Below, piece by piece: positions 5,828 to 13,620 of a stretch of DNA of 14,057 bases (positions are counted from its first letter, which is position 1; the number at the start of each line of letters is the position of its first letter). Source of the DNA: Bacteroidota bacterium (GTDB taxonomy: Bacteria > Bacteroidota > Bacteroidia > Flavobacteriales_F > PHOS-HE28). The DNA is taken from assembly GCA_963169595.1 (NCBI GenBank), contig CAUJFM010000297.1, forward strand, positions 1-14,057, written 5' to 3'. Below the pieces are notes generated by a model. The model did no database searches. It was not told the DNA's origin and was given only the letters and a program-made list of their open reading frames with translations. The position numbers were made by a program, and so were the translations under genes.

Positions 5828-7489
5828 ATGCGCCTACTCCCCACCCTGCTTGCCCTGGCCCTGCTGGGCCATACCGCCCATGCCCAGAACCCGCTGGCCA
5901 TCCCCCCGGCGCTGGACCAGGACACCTTCGACCTGGTGGTGGACGAGCACGTGCACCAGTTCTTCCCCGGGGTGAACACCAACACCTATGGCGCCAGCGC
6001 CGAGTACCTGGGCCCCACGCTGATCCTGCACCGCGGCGATACGGCCAACATCCGCGTGCACAACCAGCTGGCGCAGATCACCAGCATGCACTGGCACGGC
6101 ATGCACGTGCCCGGCGAGCAGGATGGCGGTCCGCAGCGCATCATAGACCCCGGCACCGTTTGGCATGCCACCTACCCGGTGAAGAACCCTGCCGGCACCT
6201 ACTGGTACCATCCGCACCCGCACGAGCTCACCGCCGAACAGGCCAACATGGGCGTCGCGGGATTCATCATCGTGCGCGATGAGGAGGAGGCCCAACTGGC
6301 CCTGCCCCGCACCTACGGCGTGGACGACCTCCCCGTGGTGGTGCAGGACCGCAGCTTCGTGGCCAACGGCAACTTCTTCTTCGGCCCCTATGGCAACACC
6401 GTGCTGGTGAACGGCACGCCCAACCCCTACGTGGACTGTCCGGCACAGGTGGTGCGCCTGCGCCTGCTGAACGGCTCCAACGCACGGGTGTATGCGCTGG
6501 GCTTCGAGGATGGCCGCAGCTTCCACGTGATCGCCGGCGATGGCGGCCTGTTGGCAGCACCCGCCACCACCGACCGCCTGTGGCTGAGCAACGGCGAACG
6601 CGCCGAAGTGCTGCTGGACCTCACGGGCCTGGAAGGCGACAGCCTGCTGCTGATGAGCTTCGGCAGCGAACTGCCGCAGACCGTGCCCGGCGCCAATAAC
6701 ATGCTGTGGGAGAGCAGCACGCTGAACGGCATCGATTTCCCCGTGCTGCGCATCCGCGTGACGGCGCCCACACCGGAGGCCATCACCACCATCCCCGCCA
6801 CGCTGGTGCCCCAGACCCCGCCGGACATCTCCGAGGCGGTGCGCACCCGCACCAAGCTGATCACCGGCAACGGCATGGTGGGCATGGGCATGTTCATGAT
6901 CAACGGGCTGATGTACGACCTGGGTGTGATCAACGACACCATGCAGCTGGGCAGCGTGGAGATCTGGGATATCGTGAACAACTCGAACATGGCGCACCCC
7001 ATGCACATCCACGGGGTCTCCTTCCACATCCTGGAACGCAACGGACAGGCGCCGCCCGCGTGGGAACAGGGCCCCAAGGACGTGGTGCTGGTGGACCGCT
7101 TCGAAACGGTGCGCGTGATCATGCGCTTCACGGAGCCCTCACCGCCGGAGTGGCCCTTCATGTACCACTGCCATAACCTGATGCACGAGGACAACATGAT
7201 GATGCTGCAATACATCGTCACGGACCTGAGCACGGGTGCCCCGGAAGGCATGGGGACCGCGGGATCACGCGTGTTCCCATCGCCCACCACCGGACAGCTC
7301 ACCTATGAGAGCGCCACGCCCGTGCAGCACGCCCGCCTGATCGACGCATTGGGCCGCGAGGTGTGGAAGGCCGGTCTGCAGGGGGCCACCACCGGCACGC
7401 TGGACCTGGGCCCGGTGCCCGCCGGCACCTATGTGCTGCTGTTGCACGGCGCGGCCGGCAGCACACCGGTGCGTGTGGTGAAGGAATGA
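5828..7489 (+). CDS. Multicopper oxidase with T9SS type A sorting domain
   Basis: A 553-residue secreted three-cupredoxin-domain oxidase of the CueO/CotA/SufI type. Residues 1-19 are a Sec signal (cleavage near HAQ). All four copper-ligand blocks are present: HWHGMH (88-93), WYHPHPHE (126-133), HPMHIHG (390-396) and HCHNLMHEDNMM (447-458), with C448 and the flanking histidines as type 1 ligands and M458 the likely axial ligand. It should couple four one-electron oxidations to reduction of oxygen to water; cuprous copper, metals or phenolics are possible substrates. No methionine-rich CueO insert is seen. Residues about 480-553 (VFPSPTTGQLTY, LIDALGREVW, VPAGTYVLLL, VRVVKE) are a T9SS sorting domain, so the enzyme is probably surface-attached or released. 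ATG 5828 is preferred over an upstream start at 5798 because it begins the signal peptide. Confidence 0.93.
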   Translation: MRLLPTLLALALLGHTAHAQNPLAIPPALDQDTFDLVVDEHVHQFFPGVNTNTYGASAEYLGPTLILHRGDTANIRVHNQLAQITSMHWHGMHVPGEQDGGPQRIIDPGTVWHATYPVKNPAGTYWYHPHPHELTAEQANMGVAGFIIVRDEEEAQLALPRTYGVDDLPVVVQDRSFVANGNFFFGPYGNTVLVNGTPNPYVDCPAQVVRLRLLNGSNARVYALGFEDGRSFHVIAGDGGLLAAPATTDRLWLSNGERAEVLLDLTGLEGDSLLLMSFGSELPQTVPGANNMLWESSTLNGIDFPVLRIRVTAPTPEAITTIPATLVPQTPPDISEAVRTRTKLITGNGMVGMGMFMINGLMYDLGVINDTMQLGSVEIWDIVNNSNMAHPMHIHGVSFHILERNGQAPPAWEQGPKDVVLVDRFETVRVIMRFTEPSPPEWPFMYHCHNLMHEDNMMMLQYIVTDLSTGAPEGMGTAGSRVFPSPTTGQLTYESATPVQHARLIDALGREVWKAGLQGATTGTLDLGPVPAGTYVLLLHGAAGSTPVRVVKE

Positions 7490-7613
7490 GGAGCTGGCGC
7501 GGGAAGGACGCTACCACCTGGCCAGCATCCTGAAGGACCGACAAGATCCACTTGTTGTGTTCCGAGCCCTATTGGCCAGTTAGGCCTCAGCCCCTTCGCT
7601 CGGCCCGCTCGAC

Positions 7614-7637
7614 GCGGTCCTCCGCGCAAGGAACCGC
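7614..7637. terminator. Possible hairpin after the multicopper oxidase
   Basis: GCGGTCCT (7614-7621) pairs with AGG-A-ACCGC (7629-7637), with one bulged A, in the 211-bp gap before the SulP gene. There is no T-tract. The gap contains no supportable gene. Confidence 0.25.
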
Positions 7638-7688
7638 CGCCTGTTCGTGGATCCCGACGAAGCGCATGGGCCACCTGCGCAGGTCAGG

Positions 7689-7696
7689 TACTTTTG
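7689..7696 (+). promoter_or_regulatory. Promoter -7 box for the SulP gene
   Basis: TACTTTTG is an exact match to the Bacteroidota TAnnTTTG element. It ends 4 nt before GTG 7701. This decides the start: ORF codons upstream of 7701 would lie in front of the predicted transcript start. No clear -33 TTG is seen. Confidence 0.5.
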
Positions 7697-7700
7697 CGGC

Positions 7701-9323
7701 GTGGGTCAGGAATTCGTACCCAAGCTCTTCACCACGCTCCGTGCCGGATATACCCGGCACCAGTTCGGCCGGGACCTCACCGCCGGTATCATCGTGGGGA
7801 TCGTGGCGCTGCCGTTGGCCATTGCCTTCGCCATCGCTTCGGGCGTGCCGCCGGAAAAGGGCTTGATCACCGCCGTGGTGGCGGGTTTCTTCATCAGCGC
7901 CTTCGGGGGCAGCCGCGTGCAGATCGGCGGGCCCACGGGCGCCTTCATCGTCATCGTGTACGGCATCGTGCAGGAGCACGGCATCGCCGGCCTCACGGTG
8001 GCCACCTTCCTGGCGGGGCTGCTGCTCATCCTCATGGGGCTGCTCCGCTTCGGGGCCCTGCTGCGCTACTTCCCGCATACGCTCATCGTGGGCTTCACCA
8101 CCGGCATCGCGGTGATCATCTTCTCGGCTCAGATCAACGACCTGTTGGGCCTGGGCCTTGCACAGGTGCCGGTGGATGTGCTGGAGAAATGGCCGGCCTA
8201 CTTCAGCAGCGGCCGCATCCACCCCACCACGGCGGCCATCGGTGTGGGCACCATCCTGGTCACGGTGCTATCGACCCGCATCATCAAGGTGGTGCCCGGT
8301 TCGCTCATCGCCATCGTGCTGGCCACCGTGGCCACGCAGTTGCTCCACCTTCCCGTGGACACCATCGGCTCGCGCTTCGGCAGCATCCCCAATACGCTGC
8401 CCATGCCACAGTTCCACGCGGTGGACCTGGCCACGCTGAAGGAGCTGCTGCGGCCCGCACTGGCCATTGCCCTGCTGGGCGGCATTGAATCGCTGCTGAG
8501 CGCAGTGGTGGCCGATGGCTCCATTGGTGGGCGCCACCGCAGCAACATGGAACTGGTGGCGCAGGGCGGCGCCAACATGCTTTCCGCGCTCTTCGGCGGC
8601 ATACCGGCCACGGGGGCCATCGCCCGCACGGCCACCAACGTGAAGAACGGCGGGCGCACACCGGTGGCCGGCATGGTGCACGCCCTGGTGCTGCTGCTGA
8701 TCATGGTGGCCGCAGGCCAGTGGGCCGCCATGATCCCCATGGCCTGCCTGGCGGGCATCCTGGTGGTGGTGGCCTGGAACATGGCCGAGCTCCACGGCTT
8801 CATGGCCGTGTTCCGCACCAGCCGTCACGACATGGCGGTGCTCCTCGCCACCTTCCTGCTCACCGTGCTCTTCGACCTGATCATCGCGATCGAGGTGGGC
8901 ATGGTGCTCGCCGCCTTCCTCTTCATGAAGCGCATGAGCGATGCCCCCGTGTTGGAACGCCTGGGCAGCAGCGGCGAGCAGGGCGATGCGCTCACCGAAT
9001 CGGAGCTGGGCCGCATACCCCCCAGCGTGATGGTCTACGAGATCAACGGTCCGCTCTTCTTCGGTGCGGCCCAGACCTTCGTGGACACCCTGCGCACCGT
9101 GGGCGACAAGCACCGCACGGTGGTGCTGCGCATGCGCCATGTGCCCTTCATCGACGCAACGGGCCTGCACCGCCTCGGCGACATTGCCGGCACCCTGCGC
9201 CAGCGCAAGGTGCGCCTGCTGTTGACGGAGGTGCAGCCCGAGGTGAAGGAGGCCATCCTCAAGACCGGCCTGCTGGAGGCCGGCGCCATCCGCGCCACGG
9301 TGCGCGAGGCCTTGGAGGCATGA
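7701..9323 (+). CDS. SulP family anion transporter with STAS domain
   Basis: A 540-residue SLC26/SulP transporter. The membrane part (about 1-410) opens with FGRDLTAGIIVGIVALPLAI (22-41), the family signature, followed by FGGSRVQIGGPTGAF and the strongly conserved stretch GGIESLLSAVVADGS with NMLSALFGGIPATGAIART. The cytoplasmic STAS domain (about 437-540) contains VMVYEINGPLFFGAA and VPFIDATGLHRL, where the D-A-T-G turn matches the anti-sigma-antagonist-type loop. Substrates in this family include sulfate, bicarbonate and other anions; which one applies here is not readable. No carbonic anhydrase or sulfur-assimilation gene is adjacent. A longer start at 7647 is open but contradicted by the promoter box and by the family's usual N-terminus. 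Confidence 0.9.
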   Translation: MGQEFVPKLFTTLRAGYTRHQFGRDLTAGIIVGIVALPLAIAFAIASGVPPEKGLITAVVAGFFISAFGGSRVQIGGPTGAFIVIVYGIVQEHGIAGLTVATFLAGLLLILMGLLRFGALLRYFPHTLIVGFTTGIAVIIFSAQINDLLGLGLAQVPVDVLEKWPAYFSSGRIHPTTAAIGVGTILVTVLSTRIIKVVPGSLIAIVLATVATQLLHLPVDTIGSRFGSIPNTLPMPQFHAVDLATLKELLRPALAIALLGGIESLLSAVVADGSIGGRHRSNMELVAQGGANMLSALFGGIPATGAIARTATNVKNGGRTPVAGMVHALVLLLIMVAAGQWAAMIPMACLAGILVVVAWNMAELHGFMAVFRTSRHDMAVLLATFLLTVLFDLIIAIEVGMVLAAFLFMKRMSDAPVLERLGSSGEQGDALTESELGRIPPSVMVYEINGPLFFGAAQTFVDTLRTVGDKHRTVVLRMRHVPFIDATGLHRLGDIAGTLRQRKVRLLLTEVQPEVKEAILKTGLLEAGAIRATVREALEA

Positions 9324-9358
9324 GCGCTACCGGCGGATGGGGTGCTGAAGGATGCGGC

Positions 9359-9379
9359 CGTTGCATACGGCATGCAACG
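9359..9379. terminator. Hairpin between SulP and nrdJ ends
   Basis: CGTTGCAT (9359-9366) and ATGCAACG (9372-9379) form a perfect 8-bp stem with a 5-nt loop in the 121-bp gap between two convergent genes. It could end transcription from either side, though no T-tract follows. Confidence 0.4.
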
Positions 9380-9444
9380 ACCACACCGCCACTCTTGCCA
9401 CGGCACGTCCCCGAGGGTCGCGGCCTGAACGAACGTGATCCCCC

Positions 9445-12042
9445 CTATCCGCACTTCGTGCTCCCGCAGCTGCGGCACTTCAGGCAGCCCTCCTCGTAGT
9501 ACAGGCCCTCCACATCGCCACAGTCGGCGCACTTGCGGCCCAGGGCCTGCGTGCCGTCGGGGATGTAGCGGGAAAGTGCACGCACCACACCGTTCTTCCA
9601 GGTGTTGAGTGTGGCGTCGTAGAGGTTCAGGTTGGCCACCACCTCCACCACCTGCGGCACGGGCATGCCTTGACGCAGCATGCCGCTGATGAGGATGGCG
9701 TAGTTCCAGAACTCCTTGTTGAAGGTGCGGCTCAGGCCCTGCACGGTGACGGTGTAGCCCTCATCGTCCGCGTACTCCAGGTCGTAGCGGTTCTTCCCGA
9801 GCTTCTCATCGCGGCGCTTCACCACCCAACCGTTGCTCACCCAGCGGGGCAGCTCAAAGCCGCCGTTGGCCTTGCCGGTGAAGATCTCGTACGGGTGGCC
9901 CTCCAGCAGGCCCACCACGGCGATCCACGGCTCGGTCTCGTTGTTGAAGCGCAGCACATCGGCCTCCAGACGCTCGGGGCGGGGCAGGCCATGGGCTGCG
10001 GCCGGAGCGCCATCCTTAGCGGTCCCCTTCTTGTCATCCGTGGATACCAGCACGCCACTGCGGCTGCCATCGCGGTACACGGTGATGCCCTTCAGGCCAT
10101 GGTGCCAAGCCTCCAGGTAGATGCCGCCCACCTCGTCCACCGTGGCGGTGTTGGGCAGATTGATGGTGCTGCTGATGCTGTGCGTGGTGTACTTCTGCAC
10201 CACGGCCTGCATGCGGATGCGCTTGTGCCAGTCGATGTCGTTGGCGGTGGCGCCAGCGTAGGGGCTTTCGGTGGGATCGCTCTTGCCTGTGACCTGCATC
10301 CAGTCCAGCACACGCGGGTGGTGTACCGTGAACTCCTCCCACTGGTCGCCCAGGTCGTCGGTGAAGGTCACCTTGGCGTTGGGGTCACCGGGCATCACCT
10401 TGCGGCGGCGCGTGTAGCCCAGCATGTAAACGGGTTCGATGCCGCTGCTGGTGCGCGTGAGCAGGCTCAGGGTGCCGGTGGGCGCCACGGTGCTGAGGCT
10501 GATGTTGCGACGGCCGTGGCGCATCATGCGGTCGTGCACCTCGGGCAGCTCGCGCTCCAGCATGGCCGTGAACTCGCTGGTTCGTTCCACGGCGGGTGCG
10601 AAGCCCTCGAAGGCACCCCGCTCGATGGCCATGTCGATGCTGCTGTCGAACTCCGCGCGGCACTTGGTGCGCAGCATGTCCTCGGCGGCCTCGATGGCGG
10701 CCTCACTGTCGTACTTCAGGTTGAGCGCGGCCAGGGCATCCGCCAGCCCGGTGAAGCCCAGTCCCGTGCGGCGCCCCTTCTTCCCGGTGTCACGCAACAG
10801 TTCCCAGGTCTCGCGCTCGGTACGCTTCAGTTCATCGGGCTCGGGGTCGGCGTTGATCTTGGCCAGGATGCGGTCCACGGCCTCCAGCTCCAGGTCCACG
10901 AGGTCGTCCATGAGCCGTTGCGCCTCGTAGGTCACCGCCGCAAAACGCTCGTGGTCGAACCACGCCCGGTGCGTGAAGGGCTCGTTCACGAAGCTGTACA
11001 GGTTGATGGCGATCAGGCGACAGCTGTCACCGCCCTGCATGGCGATCTCGCTGCACGGATTGGTGCTCGCGTTGCGGAAGCCGGGATACACACTGCTGGT
11101 GCTGTAGAGATGCTGACGGTCCCAGAAGATCACACCCGGCTCGGCGGTGGCGTGCGCGCAGGAGATCAGCGTGTTCCACAGTTCGCGGGCCTTCACCACT
11201 TTCGTCACGGTGGGTGCCTTGCTGTCAATGGGCCAACGCAGAGTGAAGTCGGCATCGGCCTCCACGGCCTTGAGGAACTCGTCGCTCACGCGCACGCTCA
11301 CGTTGGCACCGGTCACCTTCGCAAGGTCCTGCTTGATGGTGATGAACTGCTCGATGTCCGGATGCGCGATGTCCATGGTGAGCATCAGTGCACCCCTCCT
11401 ACCCTTCTGGGCCACTTCGCGCGTGGTGTTGCTGAAGCGTTCCATGAAGCTGACGGCTCCGGTGCTGGTGCGGGCCGCGTTGCTCACAGGCGCACCGGCC
11501 GGACGCAGCGTACTGAGGTCGAAGCCCACGCCACAGCGCCGCTTGAAGAGCTGTGCCAGCTGCTGGTCGTTGTGGAAGATGCCCCCGTAGCTGTCCAGCG
11601 GCGAGGGGATCACCACGCAATTGCTGAGCGAGGCCAGGCGGTAGGGATCGCCCAGGGAGGCCATCACGCTGCCCTGCGGCACCACGTCGCGGAAGCCATC
11701 GAAGAGCTCGAAGATGCGCTCCTCGTCCAGTGCCGAACGCTCCTTTCCATAACTGGACAGCAGCGCGCGCTTCTCCGCGGGCAGCGGCGCATAGCGCGCC
11801 TCGATGCGCGCGAACTCACGGGCCATGCGCCGGTGCATGTCGGCCGGCGAGGCCTCCACCAGATGGCCGGCCGCATCGCGCAGCGCGTACTTGTTCATCC
11901 ACGTGGTGGCCGCCAGCTCATCGCCCTTGAAATACGCCAGTGCGTTCTTCAGGACCTCCTCGGCGCCATAGGTATTCCGGATATCGATCGGGGTGGTCAT
12001 GACAGCAGGAGCCTGAGGTGCGGCGATGGCAATGGTGGACAT
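9445..12042 (-). CDS. nrdJ: Adenosylcobalamin-dependent (class II) ribonucleotide reductase
   Basis: A monomer-type class II reductase of 865 residues that makes deoxyribonucleotides from ribonucleotides using adenosylcobalamin rather than an oxygen-dependent radical subunit, so it works with or without oxygen. Key residues: redox cysteine C142 in LASLSNCVVIPSP, RRCGVGFDLSTLRP (168-181), the active-site motif NPCSEI (328-333: N328, thiyl C330, E332), and C341, the partner of C142, in GGDSCRLIAINL. The glycyl- or tyrosyl-radical machinery of other classes is absent. The C-terminus is cysteine-rich (CADC, GCLKCRSC, STKCG), the usual re-reducing or metal-binding tail. The start is uncertain: ATG 12042 is chosen; ATG 12093 lies upstream of the promoter-like box, and ATG 12000 (MTTPIDIRNTYG) is a third option. 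It needs B12, but no B12 riboswitch is evident in front of it. Confidence 0.95.
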   Translation of the reverse strand: MSTIAIAAPQAPAVMTTPIDIRNTYGAEEVLKNALAYFKGDELAATTWMNKYALRDAAGHLVEASPADMHRRMAREFARIEARYAPLPAEKRALLSSYGKERSALDEERIFELFDGFRDVVPQGSVMASLGDPYRLASLSNCVVIPSPLDSYGGIFHNDQQLAQLFKRRCGVGFDLSTLRPAGAPVSNAARTSTGAVSFMERFSNTTREVAQKGRRGALMLTMDIAHPDIEQFITIKQDLAKVTGANVSVRVSDEFLKAVEADADFTLRWPIDSKAPTVTKVVKARELWNTLISCAHATAEPGVIFWDRQHLYSTSSVYPGFRNASTNPCSEIAMQGGDSCRLIAINLYSFVNEPFTHRAWFDHERFAAVTYEAQRLMDDLVDLELEAVDRILAKINADPEPDELKRTERETWELLRDTGKKGRRTGLGFTGLADALAALNLKYDSEAAIEAAEDMLRTKCRAEFDSSIDMAIERGAFEGFAPAVERTSEFTAMLERELPEVHDRMMRHGRRNISLSTVAPTGTLSLLTRTSSGIEPVYMLGYTRRRKVMPGDPNAKVTFTDDLGDQWEEFTVHHPRVLDWMQVTGKSDPTESPYAGATANDIDWHKRIRMQAVVQKYTTHSISSTINLPNTATVDEVGGIYLEAWHHGLKGITVYRDGSRSGVLVSTDDKKGTAKDGAPAAAHGLPRPERLEADVLRFNNETEPWIAVVGLLEGHPYEIFTGKANGGFELPRWVSNGWVVKRRDEKLGKNRYDLEYADDEGYTVTVQGLSRTFNKEFWNYAILISGMLRQGMPVPQVVEVVANLNLYDATLNTWKNGVVRALSRYIPDGTQALGRKCADCGDVEGLYYEEGCLKCRSCGSTKCG

Positions 12043-12056
12043 GATGGGTACGGATG

Positions 12057-12064
12057 TAAAGTTC
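12057..12064 (-). promoter_or_regulatory. Promoter-like box for nrdJ
   Basis: On the - strand GAACTTTA, followed by CATCC, resembles TAnnTTTG with two mismatches. It ends 14 nt before ATG 12042 and favours that start over ATG 12093, which lies upstream of the box. Confidence 0.35.
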
Positions 12065-12144
12065 GTGGTCGGCGAAGCTGTTCCTGCACTCAACGTCGTT
12101 CAGTGACGATCATCATGTTCACGGCCACCGCGGATCGAACAGCG

Positions 12145-12329
12145 TTATCCACCGGACCTGCACCTCACTGCCGACGCGGCCCTTCGCCTGCAACGACCCG
12201 CAACACCGCGCCAGTGAAGGGTTGTGAACAACACAACGCCAACGATCGCGGGCCGCGGCCATCTTTCAACAGGGTGCGCGTCGTCGCAGGAATTATCCAC
12301 CGGGGATCGTGCGATCGAAGGGTGCATAA
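12145..12329. promoter_or_regulatory. Cluster of three DnaA-box-like sites upstream of nrdJ
   Basis: TTATCCACC occurs on the + strand at 12145-12153 and 12293-12301, both extended to TTATCCACCGG, and TTATGCACC occurs on the - strand at 12321-12329. All match the DnaA consensus TTATNCACA except for the last base. They lie in the 477-bp gap 12043-12519, which otherwise holds only the fasciclin terminator and a GTTGT-GA-ACAAC inverted repeat near 12224. The first site is 102 bp upstream of the nrdJ start. DnaA regulation of nrdAB is known in E. coli; here it is an inference. Confidence 0.4.
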
Positions 12330-12441
12330 CCCCAGTGTCTGGCACGCCACCAAGCACCGGCCTTGTCCGTGGAACACGTACCGTGCGAGCATCCGCTACT
12401 TCCGTTGGGGCGAAGGGACCCGCATCGCTCATCCCCAACAA

Positions 12442-12467
12442 CAAAGGCGCCCCGTAGGACGCCTTTG
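12442..12467 (-). terminator. Intrinsic-type terminator of the fasciclin gene
   Basis: On the - strand CAAAGGCG and CGCCTTTG form an 8-bp stem, extended by TCC/GGG (one G-T pair) to 11 bp around a TACG tetraloop closed by C-G, a very stable class. The next bases, TTGTTG, are a weak T-rich tail. It lies 52 nt past the fasciclin stop codon and far from nrdJ, so it most likely ends the fasciclin transcript. Confidence 0.65.
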
Positions 12468-12519
12468 CTGACTTTCACCGTCCCGAACAACCACTCGCTG
12501 GAACGGCGGGAAAGACCAC

Positions 12520-13089
12520 TTACTGCGGGGGCAGCAGCACCTTGTCAATGACCACCACCAGGCCGTTGGCCGCTTCGGCCGTGCCCAGCACCTTGGCACC
12601 ATTGATCGTCACAGTGCCATCCTCGGCCACGGCGAACTGCGTGTCCTTCAGGTTGGCCATGTTCAGCTTGCGCCCATTGGTCATCTTCTCCGGCTGGAAC
12701 ACTCCCACCGCCACGTGGTACTCCAGGATGTCCTGCAGCTTGTCCTTGTTCTCAGGCTTCAGCAGCTCATCCAGCGTGCCGGCGGGCAGCGCATTGAAGG
12801 CCGCATCGGTGGGCGCATACACGGTGAACGGACCGGCATTCGAGAGGACGTCCTCGTACTTGATGTGCTGCACCGCGGCCACCAGGGTCTTGTGATCGGG
12901 CGACTTCACGGCCACACCCACCACGGTGGGTTTGCTCAGTTCATCCACCACGGCGCTCTGCCCGGCTACGGGTGCCGCGGACGTGGCCGCATCGGTGGCC
13001 GTGGCGTCCTCTGCGGGCGCACCGCACGAGGCAAAGAGCATCAGCATGCCACCAAGGAACAAGGGAACGGGGGAGGTCAAGGATTTCAT
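12520..13089 (-). CDS. Fasciclin (FAS1) domain lipoprotein
   Basis: A 189-residue protein. Residues 1-23 are a lipoprotein signal ending LMLFASC (C23), followed by an alanine- and threonine-rich linker (about 24-45). One FAS1 domain fills about 50-188: KTLVAAVQHIKYEDVLSNAG, then GPFTVYAPTDAAFNALP (the conserved H1 motif), LQDILEYHVAVGVF (the H-box region with the YH pair), and NGLVVVIDKVLLPP at the end. FAS1 domains mediate adhesion or binding; the bacterial ligand is usually unknown. It follows the nosY and copD-like genes on the same strand after a 93-bp gap that has its own promoter-like signals, and it ends at a clear terminator. A role linked to nitrous-oxide or copper respiration is inference from position. 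An upstream ATG at 13167 is open but would lose the signal peptide. Confidence 0.9.
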   Translation of the reverse strand: MKSLTSPVPLFLGGMLMLFASCGAPAEDATATDAATSAAPVAGQSAVVDELSKPTVVGVAVKSPDHKTLVAAVQHIKYEDVLSNAGPFTVYAPTDAAFNALPAGTLDELLKPENKDKLQDILEYHVAVGVFQPEKMTNGRKLNMANLKDTQFAVAEDGTVTINGAKVLGTAEAANGLVVVIDKVLLPPQ

Positions 13090-13120
13090 GGGGTGTTGTT
13101 TGGTATCAGTTCCACCGCCA

Positions 13121-13163
13121 CGAATATGAAGGGACCTTTCTATCCGGTTCATGACCGTTGTCA
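13121..13163 (-). promoter_or_regulatory. Candidate activator site and promoter of the fasciclin gene
   Basis: On the - strand TGAC-AACG-GTCA (13163-13152) lies upstream of CATATTCG (13128-13121), a weak TAnnTTTG-like box. The centre of the palindrome is 36.5 bp from the end of the box, which puts it near -41.5 of the predicted start and leaves a leader of about 27 nt to ATG 13089. That is where a class II CRP/FNR-type activator binds. Confidence 0.45.
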
Positions 13164-13182
13164 GCATCTGGAAAGATATCCG

Positions 13183-13617
13183 TCACCCCCGCACCAAGGC
13201 CCCACAGACCAGCAGGGCCACGGCCAGGGTGGTCACCAGCGCCACATGCACGGCCAGGCCGGGGAGCCGATCGGCGTTGAGCCGCGGGATGATCCACAAC
13301 CGGGCATGCGCTCCCACCACCGCGGTGGCCAACAGCAACAGCAGCTTGACGGCCACCAGGGTATGCAGGCGGTCCGCGAAGGTGAAGGCCTCCCACACAC
13401 CGGGCACAAAGCGGTGGGCCAGCAGCAGCCCTGTGATCACCTGCACGATGAGGGCCGGGATGCCGATGCGCTCATAGCCATGCTCGAAGCTGCGGATGCG
13501 CTCCACATCGCGTGCGGCCAGCGCACCGGGCACGATGGTGAACAGCAACACCAGATGCCCCCCGACCCAGATGGTGGCGCCGAGCAGGTGAAGGATGAGC
13601 AATACCGTGTACCCCAT
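13183..13617 (-). CDS. CopD-like (copper resistance D domain) membrane protein
   Basis: A 144-residue protein with four hydrophobic segments (about 3-30, 50-70, 85-105, 117-142). Its start, ILHLLGATIWVGGHLVLLFT, and later FEHGYERIGIPALIVQVITG match the CopD-type family, in which conserved histidines near the membrane face are thought to bind copper or heme; H10, H21 and H46 are candidates. Members are annotated as copper export or copper handling proteins, largely by homology. ATG 13617 is 3 bp after the nosY stop, so translational coupling is likely and a role in copper supply for nitrous-oxide reductase is a fair inference. It ends 93 bp before the fasciclin gene. Confidence 0.78.
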   Translation of the reverse strand: MGYTVLLILHLLGATIWVGGHLVLLFTIVPGALAARDVERIRSFEHGYERIGIPALIVQVITGLLLAHRFVPGVWEAFTFADRLHTLVAVKLLLLLATAVVGAHARLWIIPRLNADRLPGLAVHVALVTTLAVALLVCGALVRG

Positions 13618-13620
13618 CGC

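Noticed and set aside
7482..7583. An open stretch after the multicopper oxidase reading EELAREGRYHLASILKDR and ending in TAG
   Set aside because: It looks protein-like but has no start codon, is only about 33 codons long and matches nothing I recognise; too little to call a pseudogene.
12104..12115. TGAC-GATC-ATCA upstream of nrdJ as a third copy of the TGAC-N4-GTCA site
   Set aside because: One half-site is imperfect and the centre is 52.5 bp from the nrdJ box instead of 36.5, so it does not share the geometry of the other two.
12145..12444. A 99-codon - strand frame in the gap upstream of nrdJ
   Set aside because: No motif, signal or promoter box supports it; it overlaps the DnaA-box-like sites and ends of the fasciclin terminator region. 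The composition looks noncoding.
9670..12471. A 933-codon open frame on the + strand
   Set aside because: It lies antisense to nrdJ, whose reading has intact catalytic motifs; its own translation has no recognisable family and shows the low-complexity A/G/H/V bias typical of antisense frames in GC-rich genes.
12043..12519. Replication origin or B12 riboswitch in the nrdJ upstream gap
   Set aside because: Three DnaA-like boxes alone, without an AT-rich unwinding region or dnaA/dnaN neighbours, do not make an origin. No B12-box-like conserved core could be recognised, and the leader to the likely nrdJ start is too short for a cobalamin riboswitch.
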